Positions 45,344 to 46,060 of a stretch of 46,060 bases of DNA are shown piece by piece. Location of the stretch: contig CAZRGV010000037.1 of the NCBI GenBank assembly GCA_964599655.1, forward strand, positions 1 to 46,060, read 5' to 3'. The notes under the pieces are model-generated. The model was not told the DNA's origin, did not search any database, and saw nothing but the letters and a program-made list of their open reading frames with translations. A program made the position numbers and the translations under genes. Position 1 is the first letter of the stretch, and each line of letters begins with the position of its first letter. The stretch comes from CAZRGV01 sp964599655 (GTDB lineage: Bacteria > Planctomycetota > Planctomycetia > Isosphaerales > Isosphaeraceae).

Positions 45344-46060
45344 TCAGGTTCGGGCCAGCACGCGGATCTTCCGCGGACTGAGCCAGTTCTGGGCCTGCTC
45401 GCACGTCCGAACGTCTCCTGGTACTCCCATCGAGAAAACCCTCCCCGTCGGGCACGTCGCGACGAGGCGTCGCCCATCGTTCTTTGTCGCGTACAGCGCC
45501 TCCTTGGTTCCCTCGATCTCGTTGTCGCGAGAATCGATGCACTTTGCTCCCGACTCTCTTAGATATCTTGGCCACCCGAACCTGCTGATCCGGATTGCGC
45601 GGATATCCGCGTTCGGCTCGGAATCGATCTGCCCGATCGTCTGTGTGTGGGGTCGCACGACGACCTGCTCGTCAAGCAGAATGCCGCCGACGGCGTAAAT
45701 CGACCACCCGTCCGGGTAGGACAGCGCCGGACCGTCCTCGCAATGGAGTCGACCGTCTCCGTTTCGGTTGAGTATGTTGTGCCGCTCCGAGATCCAGCAG
45801 ATATTCTCGTGGGGAAGCCACCAGTTCGCCGACCGAGAAACCTCCCATGTGCCGCAGAGTCTTTGTGTCTGCTCCGATAGCCCGCACGCGACAGAGAAAT
45901 AGTCGTAGAACCCAAGCCAACCTGCGTCATGCTGCCCATAAGCCGAGTCCATGACCGAGTCCATGACCGAGGCCCAGACCGAGGCCATGACCGAGTCCCT
46001 GACCGAGTCCATGACCGAGTCCCCGACCGAGGCCCTGACCGAGTCCCCGACCGAGGCCCC
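45344..46060 (-). CDS. DUF6745-like protein with SV-tetrapeptide repeats (partial)
   Basis: Open to the window edge, so the start is missing. The visible N-terminus is ten 4-residue repeats of the (A/D)SV(G/R/M/W) type (45941-46060), then GQHDAGWLGFYDYFSVACGL, RSANWWLPHENICWISERHN, RLHCEDGPALSYPDGWSIYA VGG and a C-terminal domain. That order (SV repeats, then GQHDAGWL-YD, HCEDGPA-YPDGW) is, from memory, the DUF6745 architecture found in actinobacteria, planctomycetes and others. Function unknown. The repeats are the longest simple array in the window. Confidence 0.75.
   Translation of the reverse strand, partial: GASVGDSVRASVGDSVMDSVRDSVMASVWASVMDSVMDSAYGQHDAGWLGFYDYFSVACGLSEQTQRLCGTWEVSRSANWWLPHENICWISERHNILNRNGDGRLHCEDGPALSYPDGWSIYAVGGILLDEQVVVRPHTQTIGQIDSEPNADIRAIRISRFGWPRYLRESGAKCIDSRDNEIEGTKEALYATKNDGRRLVATCPTGRVFSMGVPGDVRTCEQAQNWLSPRKIRVLART
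45941..46060 (-). repeat. Tandem 12-nt repeats encoding (D/A)SV tetrapeptides
   Basis: Ten copies of a 12-nt unit (GACTCGGTCATG type) in frame with the DUF6745-like gene, continuing past the window edge. The unit varies at the third residue (Gly, Arg, Met, Trp), so the repeat is coding, not satellite DNA. Confidence 0.9.

Noticed and set aside
1..46060. CRISPR arrays, rRNA, insertion sequences with transposase
   Set aside because: No repeat-spacer periodicity, no rRNA-like segment and no DDE or IS200-type transposase were seen.

Overview
The window is GC-rich, almost gap-free coding DNA from a tailed double-stranded DNA phage, or a prophage of one. It carries virion/tail genes, phage replication and recombination genes, phage nucleotide metabolism, two phage sigma factors, a CI/Cro-like repressor and a truncated integrase. 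Most neighbouring genes overlap by 4 nt (ATGA/GTGA) or 1 nt (TGATG), so long translationally coupled operons are the rule. Two runs of ten Ns (16077-16086, 32265-32274) mark scaffold gaps, which suggests a draft or metagenomic assembly. The host cannot be named from the sequence. The best promoters are sigma-70-like (TTGACA/TATAAT type).

Layout: 1-7243 tail genes (end of a coiled-coil tape-measure-like protein, a 1084-aa tail/hub-like protein, a 48-aa coiled-coil protein, a cysteine-rich adhesin). 7240-11970 is a radical SAM / double methyltransferase / two glycosyltransferase cassette. 11937-12530 is sigma factor 1, followed by a terminator. 12575-14650 is a leftward operon (two unknowns, RusA, pentapeptide-repeat protein). 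14767-18460 is a rightward run of small genes including a YpsA/MoCo-carrier-like protein, many small membrane or zinc-ribbon proteins and a GGQ release-factor-like protein. 18542-21012 is a control region: secreted nuclease-like protein, a predicted leftward small RNA with its own promoter and terminator, an integrase remnant, a repressor and operator-like palindromes. 21013-29018 is replication/recombination (Rad52-like annealing protein, prim-pol, two DNA methyltransferases, SF2 helicase, sliding clamp). 29104-30828 ends with sigma factor 2. 30825-32208 is a rearranged locus in which a LAGLIDADG homing endonuclease separates a remnant methyltransferase start from a second, truncated methyltransferase. 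32205-41104 holds nucleotide metabolism (ThyX-like, HD phosphohydrolase, dNMP kinase, MazG-like), many CxxC proteins, a secreted protein, a papain-like protease and small membrane proteins. 41148-46060 is leftward: dCMP deaminase, a Ro60/TROVE protein, a structured non-coding region and three further genes.

The outstanding element is the Ro60 locus. The TROVE gene (41717-43453) is preceded on the same strand by about 850 nt without a plausible gene, starting at a sigma-70-like promoter (44307-44335). Reading leftward, it holds three Y-RNA-like hairpins that share GGCCGAAG on the 5' strand, TTATC beside the apical loop and CCTTGCC on the 3' strand. These alternate, with 2-3 nt linkers, with tRNA-like modules that keep D-arm and T-arm sequences but have a broken or replaced anticodon arm. 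A further tRNA-like module and large stem-loops follow. I read this as a phage-encoded Ro60 ribonucleoprotein with its own tandem Y RNA/tRNA-mimic array. The other strong non-coding candidate is the roughly 110-nt RNA at 19022-19132.
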